Below, piece after piece: positions 17,458 to 25,465 of a stretch of 64,000 bases of DNA. Made by a program: the position numbers and the translations under genes. Source of the DNA: Georgenia muralis (GTDB lineage: Bacteria > Actinomycetota > Actinomycetes > Actinomycetales > Actinomycetaceae); assembly GCF_003814705.1 (NCBI RefSeq), contig NZ_RKRA01000001.1, positions 3,168,776 to 3,232,775 on the forward strand. The letters run 5' to 3'. Under the pieces are notes generated by a model that was not told where the DNA came from, did no database searches, and was given only the letters and a program-made list of their open reading frames with translations. Each line of letters opens with the position of its first letter. Position 1 is the stretch's first letter.

Positions 17458-18677
17458 TCGCGGCCGGGGCTGCGGGGCGCGCGGCCCGCGGCGCCGGGGA
17501 CCTCGAGGTGGCCCGCGACGACGCGGGCCACCGCCGCGTCCGCCGCCGGGCGGTGCGGGTTCTCCCGCTCGAGCAGGACGATCACCTCGCAGTGGTCGGT
17601 CTGGGGGAACATGTCCAGCACCCGGGCCCGGCGCACGGCCAGGGACGGCATGGCGGCGAGGTCCCGGGCGAGAGAGGCCGCGTTGCAGCTGGAGTACACC
17701 ACGTGCCGGGTGCCGGAGGCCTCCAGCCAGGCGGCCAGGTCGGCCCCGATGCCCCGCCGCGGCGGGTTGACCACCACGAGGTCCGGGACGTCCTCGGCCG
17801 ACAGGGCGTAGGTCGTGGCGTCGCCGGCGAGGAAGCGCACCGACGTCAGCCCGGCGGCGTCCCGGCCGGCCTCCGCACTGGCGACCGCCTCGTGGCTGGT
17901 CTCGATCCCGACGACGTCGCGCCGGCCGTCCGCCAGGTGCAGGGCGAACCCGCCGACCCCGCAGTACAGGTCCCACACCGTGCCGGGGTCGACCTCGGCC
18001 ACCCACTGTCTTGCCTGGCGGTACAGCGCGGCCGCGACGGCGGTGTTGGTCTGGAAGAAGCTCTGCGGACGCAGGTGGAGGTCGACGTCGCCGACGCGCA
18101 TCCGCAGCGCGGTGGCCTCGGTCAGCACGATCTCGCGCGGGCCCTCGAGCACGGCCTTGTGCTCGGGCTGGAGGTTGACCGAGACGACCTCAAGGCGCGG
18201 CAGGGCGGCCCGGAGCCAGGGCAGGTGCTTGCGCAGGCGTGTGAGGGGCTCCTGGGAGCGCAGGACGAACCGCAGCATGAGCTCGCCGTCGGCGGAGCCG
18301 GTCAGGAGCAGGTACTTCAGCTCTCCGCGGCGGGTGGGGACGTCGTACGGGGTGAGGTGCGCACGGGTGACGAAGGCGGCGAGGACGTCGAAGGACGCGC
18401 GCAGGTCGGCGGCGGTCACCCCGCACCCGCGCAGGTCCACCCCGCGTCCGTCCGCGTCGAGGATGCCCAGCGTCGGGTGCTCGACCGTGCCGGCGACGAC
18501 CATCTTGGCCTTGTTGCGGTACCCGGACTCCTGGCTCGGCACCGGTGGCAGCCACTCGACCCCGGCCGGCAGCAGCTCCTCGCAGTGGCGCTGCTTGCCG
18601 GCGAGCTGGTCGTCGTAGGGCCGGCCCATGAGGGAGCAGGAACGGCAGCGGTCCGCGTCGAAGTAGGAGCACTGCAC
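17421..18677 (-). CDS. rlmC: 23S rRNA (uracil-C5)-methyltransferase RlmC
   Basis: A 418-residue TrmA/RumB-type enzyme that methylates U747-type uracil of 23S rRNA using SAM. The start MQCSYFDADRCRSCSLM mirrors E. coli RlmC and supplies three of the iron-sulfur cysteines (C3, C11, C14), with a fourth in LRGCGV. The SAM site is DLYCGVGGFALHLA. VVVNPPRRGIG and the nucleophile region YSSCNAASLARDL follow, and the end motif is DMFPQTDHCEVIVLLE. About 45 extra C-terminal residues, Ala/Arg-rich, overlap the binding-protein gene antisense. GTG 18677 lies 8 bases after a perfect TAGACT -10, so it is probably leaderless. Confidence 0.9.
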   Translation of the reverse strand: MQCSYFDADRCRSCSLMGRPYDDQLAGKQRHCEELLPAGVEWLPPVPSQESGYRNKAKMVVAGTVEHPTLGILDADGRGVDLRGCGVTAADLRASFDVLAAFVTRAHLTPYDVPTRRGELKYLLLTGSADGELMLRFVLRSQEPLTRLRKHLPWLRAALPRLEVVSVNLQPEHKAVLEGPREIVLTEATALRMRVGDVDLHLRPQSFFQTNTAVAAALYRQARQWVAEVDPGTVWDLYCGVGGFALHLADGRRDVVGIETSHEAVASAEAGRDAAGLTSVRFLAGDATTYALSAEDVPDLVVVNPPRRGIGADLAAWLEASGTRHVVYSSCNAASLARDLAAMPSLAVRRARVLDMFPQTDHCEVIVLLERENPHRPAADAAVARVVAGHLEVPGAAGRAPRSPGRDQSAAAAEISST

Positions 18678-18685
18678 AGGGTGGG

Positions 18686-18691
18686 AGTCTA
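18686..18691 (-). promoter_or_regulatory. -10 element of rlmC (leaderless)
   Basis: TAGACT on the minus strand, 8 bases before the rlmC GTG. It matches the actinobacterial -10 consensus and leaves no room for a ribosome-binding site. Confidence 0.6.
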
Positions 18692-18774
18692 CGTCGGGCG
18701 GGAGGCGGGCGGTCGGGCGGTCGGGCGGAGGGGGTCAGGGGCGTCGGGGTCTGGCGGGACGCACTCCCGCGACG

Positions 18775-18780
18775 TAACGT
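18775..18780 (+). promoter_or_regulatory. -10 element of the LolA-like gene (leaderless)
   Basis: TAACGT, 6 bases before ATG 18787. Together with the rlmC promoter it makes a compact divergent promoter region of about 109 bases. Confidence 0.55.
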
Positions 18781-18786
18781 CGTGCC

Positions 18787-19938
18787 ATGAGGCGCGACGC
18801 GTGGACCAGGTGGATCCCGGCGATCGTCGTGCCGGCGGCGATCGGGGCGGGCTCGCTCGTCGTCGCCGGGCAGGCCGGCGCGGCCGTGGACCTGCCCGAC
18901 CTCACCGCCGAGGAGGTCCTCGTCATGGCGGCGGAGCACGAGGTCGAGTCCTTCTCCGGCGCCTTCGAGCAGACCTCGGACCTGGGCCTGCCCGAGCTCC
19001 CCGGCGGGTTTGCCGGACCGGGCGACCCCTCGGCCGGCCCGTCCGGGGCCGACCCGGCCGCGGTGGTCGGCGAGGTGCTGGCGGCGCTGACGCAGGACCG
19101 GTCCGGCCGGATCTACGCCGACGGTCCCGAGCGCGTGCGGGTGCAGCTCCTCGACCGGTTCGACCAGGTCGACCTCGTCCGCTCGGGCACGCAGGTGTGG
19201 CTCTACGACTCCGCCGAGAACACCGCCACCCACCTCACCCTCCCGGCGGACGCCGTCCCGGGCGGCGCGACGACGGGGCACTCGCTCACCCCCGAGGAGG
19301 TGGCCGCACGGTTCGTCGCGGCCGCCGAGGACGGTGCGGACCTCACGGTCGGCGAGGACCGGCTCGTCGCCGGCCGGCCCGCGTACGAGCTGGTCGTGGA
19401 CCCCCGCACCGAGGACACCCTCGTGGACTCGGTGAGCCTCGCCGTCGACGCGGAGACGGGCTTCCCGCTGGCGGTCACCGTCCGCGCCGTCGGGCAGCAG
19501 GACCCCGCCCTCTCGCTCGCGTACACCTCCTTCGACCCGGTCGCCCCGGACGCGGGTCTGTTCGCCTTCGAGCCCCCCGAGGGGGCCGAGGTCGTCGAGA
19601 AGGAGCTGCCCGAGGGGCTCGCGGACGGACTGCCCGAGAACCCGCACGGCGTCGACCGGTCGCACCCTGGCCTGCCCGGCGACGACGCGACGGCGGGCCC
19701 CCGCGACCTCGCGGCCGCGGAGGGCTTCGGGCTCGAGGGCTCGGGCTGGGACGCTGTGGTCGTCGCCCCGGCCGGGACCGACCTCCTGGACGACCCGCTG
19801 CTCGACCAGCTCACCACCGAGGTCGACGACGGCCGGGCTCTGTCGACGTCGCTGCTCACCGTCCTGCTCACCGACGACGGCCGGGTGCTCGCCGGCGCCG
19901 TCCCCCTCGAGCGGCTCCTCGCCGTCGCCGCGTCCTGA
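18787..19938 (+). CDS. LolA-like exported protein (outer-membrane lipoprotein carrier fold)
   Basis: A 383-residue secreted or membrane-anchored protein. A basic start and hydrophobic segment (residues 9-32) form a signal peptide or anchor. The body shows a LolA/RseB-type half barrel: SFSGAFEQTSDLGLPEL, SGRIYADGPERVRVQLLD, GTQVWLYDSAENTATHLTLP, RPAYELVVDP and SLAVDAETGFPLAVTV. The family binds acyl chains. In monoderm bacteria its role is unclear, though it is often coded beside an ABC-2 exporter as here. The downstream ATPase starts 1 base after the stop. ATG 18787 is leaderless (TAACGT at -12). A C-terminal 100 residues resemble a separate alpha/beta domain. Confidence 0.7.
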   Translation: MRRDAWTRWIPAIVVPAAIGAGSLVVAGQAGAAVDLPDLTAEEVLVMAAEHEVESFSGAFEQTSDLGLPELPGGFAGPGDPSAGPSGADPAAVVGEVLAALTQDRSGRIYADGPERVRVQLLDRFDQVDLVRSGTQVWLYDSAENTATHLTLPADAVPGGATTGHSLTPEEVAARFVAAAEDGADLTVGEDRLVAGRPAYELVVDPRTEDTLVDSVSLAVDAETGFPLAVTVRAVGQQDPALSLAYTSFDPVAPDAGLFAFEPPEGAEVVEKELPEGLADGLPENPHGVDRSHPGLPGDDATAGPRDLAAAEGFGLEGSGWDAVVVAPAGTDLLDDPLLDQLTTEVDDGRALSTSLLTVLLTDDGRVLAGAVPLERLLAVAAS

Positions 19939-19939
19939 C

Positions 19940-20920
19940 GTGGGCACCGCCGTGGCGCCCGGGGCGACGGAGCTGGCGATCGAGACCACGGCCCTGACCA
20001 AGCGGTTCGGCCGGCAGCGAGCCGTGGACGCGGTCGACCTCGCCGTCCCGCGCGGCGCGGTCTTCGGCTTCCTCGGTCCCAACGGGTCCGGCAAGACCAC
20101 GACGATCCGTGTGCTCCTCGGCCTCGCCTCGGCCACCGAGGGCGGCGCCCGGGTCCTCGGGCAGGAGGTCCCGCGCGGGCTGCGCGAGGTCCTGCCCCGG
20201 GTCGGCGCCCTCGTGGAGGGACCGGCGTTCTACCCCTTTCTCTCCGGTACCGCCAACCTCGAGCGCCTCGACACCGCGAACCGGTACGCCCCGTCGGCCA
20301 CCCGGACCGAGCGGGTCCACCGCGCGCTGGAGCGGGTGGGCCTGTCGCACGCGGCGGGCAAGCGGGTGCGGGCCTTCTCGCTCGGCATGAAGCAGCGGCT
20401 CGGCATCGCCGGTGCGCTCCTCTCCCCGCGTGACCTCCTCGTCCTGGACGAGCCCACCAACGGCCTGGACCCCCAGGGCACGCGCGAGGTGCGCAGCCTC
20501 GTCCGCTCCCTCGCCGCGGAGGGCGCGACGGTGTTCGTCTCGAGCCACCTGCTGGCCGAGGTCGAGCAGATGTGCACACACGTGGCCGTCATGAGCGCGG
20601 GGTCCCTCGTGGCGCAGGGCAGCCTGGCGGAGCTCCGCCGCTCGGGCGGGGCGGCCCGTGTGCGGGTGCGCACCCCCGACGGCGCCGCCGCGGCCGCCGA
20701 GCTCGCCCGGCTCGGGCTCGACCCGGAGCCGGCCGGTGACGCCGTCCTGGCGAGGTTCGGCGGCGCGACCGGGGACGCCACGCCCGGTCCGGCGCCCGAG
20801 ACGATCGTCGTCGCGCTCGTCGCGGCCGGGGTCCGGGTCCGCGGGTTCGCCGTGGAGGAGCCCACCCTCGAGGAGCGGTTCGTGGCCCTGACCGGGGAGG
20901 GGTTCGACGTTGCCCAGTGA
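19940..20920 (+). CDS. ABC-2-type exporter ATPase
   Basis: A 326-residue ATPase of the DrrA/CcmA class. Walker A is GPNGSGKTT, the signature is FSLGMKQRLGI (degenerate LSGGQ, typical of this class), Walker B is LLVLDEPTNGLD and the switch region is VSSHLLAEV. The C-terminal 90 residues (AARVRVRTPDGAAA, EEPTLEERFVALTGEG) are the usual regulatory tail. It starts with GTG just past the LolA-like stop and overlaps the permease start by 11 bases. The three genes form one export unit of unknown cargo; the LolA partner suggests a lipid or lipoprotein, which is inference. Confidence 0.88.
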   Translation: MGTAVAPGATELAIETTALTKRFGRQRAVDAVDLAVPRGAVFGFLGPNGSGKTTTIRVLLGLASATEGGARVLGQEVPRGLREVLPRVGALVEGPAFYPFLSGTANLERLDTANRYAPSATRTERVHRALERVGLSHAAGKRVRAFSLGMKQRLGIAGALLSPRDLLVLDEPTNGLDPQGTREVRSLVRSLAAEGATVFVSSHLLAEVEQMCTHVAVMSAGSLVAQGSLAELRRSGGAARVRVRTPDGAAAAAELARLGLDPEPAGDAVLARFGGATGDATPGPAPETIVVALVAAGVRVRGFAVEEPTLEERFVALTGEGFDVAQ

Positions 20921-21743
20921 GGCCTCGCCGGGGTGGGCCCTGCTGGGCTCGGAGCTGGCCGTGCTGTTCCGCCGGCGCCGGACCTGGGCGATGCTCCTCG
21001 CGCTCGCGGCGATCCCCGTCCTCATCGCCGTCGCGGTGCGGCTGTCGTCCTCCCCGCCGGGGCCGGGGGAGGGGCCAACCTTCATCGACCGGATCACCCA
21101 GAACGGCCTGTTCGTCTCGGTGACGGCGCTCGTCGTCACCGTGCCGCTGTTCCTCCCCCTGACCGTGGGCGTCGTCGCCGGGGACACGATCGCCGGCGAG
21201 GCCGGCCTGGGGACGCTGCGGTACCTGCTCATCGCCCCGGCCGGGCGGGTCCGGCTGCTCCTGGTCAAGTTCGCGGGCGCCGCGGCGTTCTGCGTGGCCG
21301 CGACCCTGACGGTGGTGCTCACCGGCGCCGCGATCGGCGCCGCCCTCTTCCCGGTCGGCCCCGTGACCCTGCTCTCCGGCGACACGGTCGGGACGGGCGA
21401 GTCGGTGGTCCGGTCCCTCCTCGTGGCCGGCTACGTCACGGTCTCCCTCCTCGGGCTCGCCGCCGTCGGGCTGTTCGTCTCCACCCTCACCGAGGTCCCG
21501 GTCGGCGCCATGGCGACCACCGTCGTCCTCGCCATCGTCTCCCAGGTGCTCGACTCCCTCGCGCAGCTCGAGTGGCTCCACCCGTGGCTGCTCAGCCACC
21601 ACTGGCTCGGCTTCGCCGACCTCCTGCGCAACCCGATGGCGTGGGGGTCCTTCACGGACAACGCGCTCCTGCAGGCGGGGTACGTGCTCACCTTCGGTGC
21701 GCTCGCCTACGGGCGCTTCGTGACCAAGGACGTGCTTTCCTGA
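20910..21743 (+). CDS. ABC-2-type permease
   Basis: A 277-residue membrane protein with about six helices. It begins with a helix carrying RRRRTWAMLLALAAIPVLIAV and continues with VTALVVTVPLFLPLTVGVVAGD, AGEAGLGTLRYLLIAPAGR (the coupling helix region), KFAGAAAFCVAATLTV and VTVSLLGLAAVGLFVSTLTE. It starts at a rare TTG (20910) with GGAGGGG 7 bases upstream, inside the ATPase gene. It pairs with the ATPase upstream. The end 'YGRFVTKDVLS' is normal for the family. Confidence 0.85.
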   Translation: MPSEASPGWALLGSELAVLFRRRRTWAMLLALAAIPVLIAVAVRLSSSPPGPGEGPTFIDRITQNGLFVSVTALVVTVPLFLPLTVGVVAGDTIAGEAGLGTLRYLLIAPAGRVRLLLVKFAGAAAFCVAATLTVVLTGAAIGAALFPVGPVTLLSGDTVGTGESVVRSLLVAGYVTVSLLGLAAVGLFVSTLTEVPVGAMATTVVLAIVSQVLDSLAQLEWLHPWLLSHHWLGFADLLRNPMAWGSFTDNALLQAGYVLTFGALAYGRFVTKDVLS

Positions 21744-21775
21744 TCCTCCGACCCCTCTTTCGGAAGGCACCCCAC

Positions 21776-23062
21776 GTGGACACGACCGGCCTCATCTATG
21801 CCGCCGCGGGCCTCGCCGCCCTCCTCGCGGCGCTCCTGCCCGTCGCGCTGCGGCGTGCCCCGGTGTCCATGCCCATGGCCTTCCTCGGCGCGGGGGTCCT
21901 CGCGTTCGCCACGATCCCCGAGCTGCCCGACCCGGACCCGCTGGCGCACGGCGGCGTCGCCACGCACCTGACCGAGGTCGTCGTCATCATCTCCCTCATG
22001 GGCGCGGGTCTGGCGCTCAACCGCCCGATCGGGTGGCGGCGGTGGATCACCACCTGGCGGCTGCTGGGCATCACGATGCCGCTGACCATGCTCGCGGTGG
22101 GTCTCCTCGGCGGCTGGCTGCTGGGCCTGGGTGCGGCGGGCGCCGTGCTCCTCGCCGCCGCCCTGGCCCCCACCGACCCGGTCCTGGCGAGCGAGGTGCA
22201 GGTGGGCGAACCGTCCGACGACCCGTCGGACGAGGACGAGGCACGGTTCGCGCTGACCTCCGAGGCCGGCCTCAACGACGGCCTGGCCTTCCCCTTCACC
22301 TACGCCGCGATCGCCATCGCGACGGCGGGGGTGGCACCGTCGGGCTGGCTCGGTGAGTGGCTGCTCGTCGACGTGGTGTGGCGCCTGACGGCCGGGGTGC
22401 TCGTCGGCGTCGGGGTCGGGTGGCTCCTGCGCACCCTGTTCTTCCGGGCCCCCTCCGAGCGCTTCCGGCTGGCCGAGCACGGCGAGGGCTTCGTCGCGCT
22501 CGCAGCCACCTTCGCCGCCTACGGCGCGGCCGAGCTCATCGAGGGGTACGGCTTCGTCGCCGTCTTCGTCTGCGCGTTGACCATCCGATCGGCCGAGCGG
22601 GACCACGGCTACCACAAGATCCTCCACGAGTACGTCGAGCAGATCGAGCGGCTCCTCACCATCGTCGTCCTCATCCTCCTCGGGGGTGCCGTCGCCCGCG
22701 GGCTCCTCGCCGAGGTGGGCTGGCAGCACGTCGCCCTGGCGCTGGCGGCGGTGCTCCTGGTGCGCCCCCTCACGGGTTGGGTGGGGCTCGCCGGCGGGAA
22801 GACCGGGCCCCGTGAGCGCGGCGCGATCGCGTACTTCGGCATCCGCGGGATCGGCTCGCTGTACTACGTCTCCTACGCCCTGGGGAAGGCGGAGTTCGAC
22901 CAGGCGGAGACGCTCTGGGCCACCGTCGGGCTCGTCGTGGTGACCTCCGTCGTCATCCACGGCGTCACCGCCACACCGTTCATGGCCGAGCTCGACCGCC
23001 GCCGGGAGCGGGCGGCCGCCGTCAGCGGCCGGCCGGAGGCGGCGCCGACCACCCCCGTGTGA
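21776..23062 (+). CDS. Na+/H+ antiporter (CPA1/NhaP type)
   Basis: A 428-residue transporter with about 12 helices. The conserved ion-binding segments are AAALAPTDPVLASEVQVG and LTSEAGLNDGLAFPFTY; the ND pair is diagnostic of CPA1 exchangers. YFGIRGIGSLYYVSYAL is the helix 10-11 family motif. It exports Na+ (or K+) in exchange for protons. GTG 21776 is preceded by CGGAAGG at 8-15 bases. It follows the ABC-2 permease by 32 bases on the same strand and may share its transcript. A charged tail of about 25 residues ends it. Confidence 0.87.
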   Translation: MDTTGLIYAAAGLAALLAALLPVALRRAPVSMPMAFLGAGVLAFATIPELPDPDPLAHGGVATHLTEVVVIISLMGAGLALNRPIGWRRWITTWRLLGITMPLTMLAVGLLGGWLLGLGAAGAVLLAAALAPTDPVLASEVQVGEPSDDPSDEDEARFALTSEAGLNDGLAFPFTYAAIAIATAGVAPSGWLGEWLLVDVVWRLTAGVLVGVGVGWLLRTLFFRAPSERFRLAEHGEGFVALAATFAAYGAAELIEGYGFVAVFVCALTIRSAERDHGYHKILHEYVEQIERLLTIVVLILLGGAVARGLLAEVGWQHVALALAAVLLVRPLTGWVGLAGGKTGPRERGAIAYFGIRGIGSLYYVSYALGKAEFDQAETLWATVGLVVVTSVVIHGVTATPFMAELDRRRERAAAVSGRPEAAPTTPV

Positions 23063-23077
23063 CCACCAGGGGGCCCG

Positions 23078-24595
23078 CTACCCCCCGCCGAGCCGCCGGA
23101 GCAGGAGGACGCACACGTCGTCGTGCCCCTCACCGCCCTCCAGGAGGCGGGCGGTGAGGGCGGCGACGAGGTCGGCGGGCGGCAGGCCGCCCACCTCGTC
23201 GAGGTGAGCGGTGAGAGTGGCCAGTCCCGTGCGCAGGGACCGGTCGCGCCGCTCGACGAGCCCGTCGGTGAACAGCAGAAGGCGGTCCCCGGTCGCCAGC
23301 TCGAGCGTGTCCTCCACGCGGCCCCGGCCGGGGTGCCCGAGGCCGAGCGGCGTCGAGCGCCCGCCCCACACCAGGCGCCCGGGGCCGTCGACGGGCAGCA
23401 GGAGGGGCGGCATGTGGCCGGCGCACGCGTAGCGCGCCCGGCCGGTGCCCAGGTCGAGCTCGACGTAGGCCAGCGTCGCCGACACGGCGCCGTCGACCTG
23501 CTCGACGAAACGGTCCAGCCGTGTGAGGACCTCGGCCGGGGACGTCCCCGGACCGGCCACCGCACGCACGGCGCTGCGCAGCTGGCCCATCGCGATCGCG
23601 GCCCCGAGCCCCCGGCCCACCACGTCCCCGACGACGAGGGCGAGGGTGTCCTCGTCGACCCGGAACGCGTCGAACCAGTCCCCGCCCACCTCAAGGCTGT
23701 CCACACCCGGGTGGTAGGCGGTGGTGACGTCGAAGCGGGGGTCGCTGGGCGGCTCGCCGGCGAGCAGCGAGTCCTGGAGCTGGTGGGCGATGCTCGTGCT
23801 CTGCTCGTAGAGCAGGGCCCGGTCGAGGGCGAGGCCGGCCTGCTCGGCGACGGCGGTGACGATCTCGGGGTCGAGCGGCTCGGCGCCGGGCGCCGGGCTC
23901 GGCAGGAGCGAGAGGAAGCCGTGGAGGCGGGTCTGGCCGTGGAGCGGCGCGACGAACCACTCGCCCTCGGACCGGGTGGATCGCCCCTTCCGGGCCGGCC
24001 GCAGACGCGGACGCGGCGAGGCCGGTCCGAGGTGGGAGCGAAGGACCAGTCCGTCCGGGTCGGTGAGCCAGAGGCTCGCGGCAGCGGCGCCGAGCCGACC
24101 GGTCGAGGCCTCGAGCAGCGCGGCGCCGACGCCGTCGACGCCCACGCCCAGGGAGAGGGCGGAGGTCGCGGCGAGCAGCGCCGCCGTCCGCGCCGTCGAG
24201 GTCTCCGCCGCGCGGCGGGCGGCGAGGAGGTCCCGCTCGTACCGGCTGCGCTCCCGGGCACCCGAGACGGCGACGAGCACCTCGTCCTGCCCGGCGCCGT
24301 CGGGACGCGCGGTGGCGGCGACGAGCACCGGGAGGCGGCCGTGGGGCGTCCTCAGCTCGAGGGCGACCTCGTCGAACCTGCCGTCCACGAGCAGCAGCGG
24401 GGAGAGGTGGGTCTCCCAGAAGATCCGCCCGCCCACGGACAGCAGCTCGGTGAACCGGGCACCGCCCAGGACCTCGGCGACCGGCCGTCCGACCCAGGAG
24501 AGGAACGTCTTGTTCGCGGCCGAGACGGTCCCGTCGGGCCGGAGCCGGACGAGCCCGCACGGCGCACCGTCCCAGGGGTCCGGTGGGGCGTTCAC
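23078..24595 (-). CDS. PAS-GAF-PP2C serine phosphatase, RsbP-like
   Basis: A 505-residue signalling phosphatase. Residues 8-115 are a PAS domain (NKTFLSWVGRPVAEVLGG, GRIFWETHLSPLL), 113-140 a coiled linker, 140-265 a GAF-like domain (SLWLTDPDGLVLRSHLG), and 290-500 a PPM/SpoIIE phosphatase. Metal ligands are D306 (GGDWFD), D324 (GDVVGRG), D444 (FTDGL) and D492/D493 (HDD). Such enzymes dephosphorylate an anti-anti-sigma protein and so release an alternative sigma factor. It starts with GTG overlapping the stop of the RsbQ-like hydrolase, in the same gene order as Bacillus rsbQ-rsbP. No sigma, anti-sigma or STAS gene is nearby, so its target is encoded elsewhere. Confidence 0.88.
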   Translation of the reverse strand: MNAPPDPWDGAPCGLVRLRPDGTVSAANKTFLSWVGRPVAEVLGGARFTELLSVGGRIFWETHLSPLLLVDGRFDEVALELRTPHGRLPVLVAATARPDGAGQDEVLVAVSGARERSRYERDLLAARRAAETSTARTAALLAATSALSLGVGVDGVGAALLEASTGRLGAAAASLWLTDPDGLVLRSHLGPASPRPRLRPARKGRSTRSEGEWFVAPLHGQTRLHGFLSLLPSPAPGAEPLDPEIVTAVAEQAGLALDRALLYEQSTSIAHQLQDSLLAGEPPSDPRFDVTTAYHPGVDSLEVGGDWFDAFRVDEDTLALVVGDVVGRGLGAAIAMGQLRSAVRAVAGPGTSPAEVLTRLDRFVEQVDGAVSATLAYVELDLGTGRARYACAGHMPPLLLPVDGPGRLVWGGRSTPLGLGHPGRGRVEDTLELATGDRLLLFTDGLVERRDRSLRTGLATLTAHLDEVGGLPPADLVAALTARLLEGGEGHDDVCVLLLRRLGGG

Positions 24596-25389
24596 GCGGC
24601 GAGGTACCCGCGCATCGCGGCGACGAGCTGGTCCGGCGCGCTGAGGTTGGGGCAGTGCCCGACGGCGTCGAGGGTGACCAGCTCGGAGCCGGCGAGGTGC
24701 CGGTGGACGAACGCGCCCACCGAGGGCGGGGCGATGACGTCCTCCCGGGTCTGGACCACCAGGGCGGGGGTGCTCACCCGCGCCAGGTCGGCGCGGTTGT
24801 CGGAGCGGAAGGTCGTGCGGGCGAAGTGGCGCGCCACGGCCGGGTCGGTGCGGCAGAAGCTGGAGGTGAGCTCCTCGCCGAGCTCGGGCCGGTCGGGCAC
24901 GCCCATGATCGTCGGGGCGATGAACGCCGACCAGCCGAGGTAGTTCTCGTCCATGGTCTCGAGCAGCTCGTCGATCTCCGCGCTCGTGAACCCGCCGCGG
25001 TACTCGCCGTCGTCGGTGTACCGGGGGTTCGGGCACACGAGCACGAGGCGGGCGAAGCGCTCGGGGCGCCGGGCGGCGGCGAGCGCGCCGATCATCGCGC
25101 TGACCGAGTGCCCGACGAAGGTCACGGGGGCGAGGTCGACGGTGTCGAGGATCTCCAGGACGTCCTCGGCGTAGCCGTCGAGGGAGGAGTAGCGCTCCGG
25201 GCGGAAGGCGGCGACGTCGGAGCCACCGGCACCGACGTGGTCGAACAGGACGACCCGGTGGGAGCGCTCGAACGCCGGGGCCACGTGACGCCACATGCCC
25301 TGGTCGCACCCGAAGCCGTGCGCGAGGACCATGGGCGGGGCGCCCTCGGGCCCGCTGAGCCGGACGTTGTTGCGCTCGAGCACTCTCAC
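24592..25389 (-). CDS. rsbQ: RsbQ-like alpha/beta hydrolase
   Basis: A 265-residue hydrolase of the RsbQ/KAI2/D14 group. The nucleophile is S95 in FVGHSVSAMIG, with D217 (QTREDVIAPP) and H245 (AVGHCPNLS) completing the triad at almost the same spacing as Bacillus RsbQ. Family segments include HGFGCDQGMWRHVAPAFE and YSSLDGYAEDVLEIL. RsbQ is needed for RsbP activity in Bacillus energy stress, probably by binding or hydrolysing a small hydrophobic ligand. Here it is directly upstream of, and overlaps, a PAS phosphatase, which supports the same partnership. GTG 25389 lies 6 bases after TAGCCT, so it is probably leaderless. Confidence 0.88.
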   Translation of the reverse strand: MRVLERNNVRLSGPEGAPPMVLAHGFGCDQGMWRHVAPAFERSHRVVLFDHVGAGGSDVAAFRPERYSSLDGYAEDVLEILDTVDLAPVTFVGHSVSAMIGALAAARRPERFARLVLVCPNPRYTDDGEYRGGFTSAEIDELLETMDENYLGWSAFIAPTIMGVPDRPELGEELTSSFCRTDPAVARHFARTTFRSDNRADLARVSTPALVVQTREDVIAPPSVGAFVHRHLAGSELVTLDAVGHCPNLSAPDQLVAAMRGYLAA

Positions 25390-25395
25390 CCCGGC

Positions 25396-25401
25396 AGGCT
25401 A
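25396..25401 (-). promoter_or_regulatory. -10 element of the rsbQ-rsbP-like operon (leaderless)
   Basis: TAGCCT on the minus strand, 6 bases before the GTG of the hydrolase. No Shine-Dalgarno sits in between. Confidence 0.55.
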
Positions 25402-25465
25402 CGGGACGGCGCGCCGCCGCCGCGCGCCGGCCCGGCGCAGCGGGGCAGGCGCGCTGCCGGCGGTG

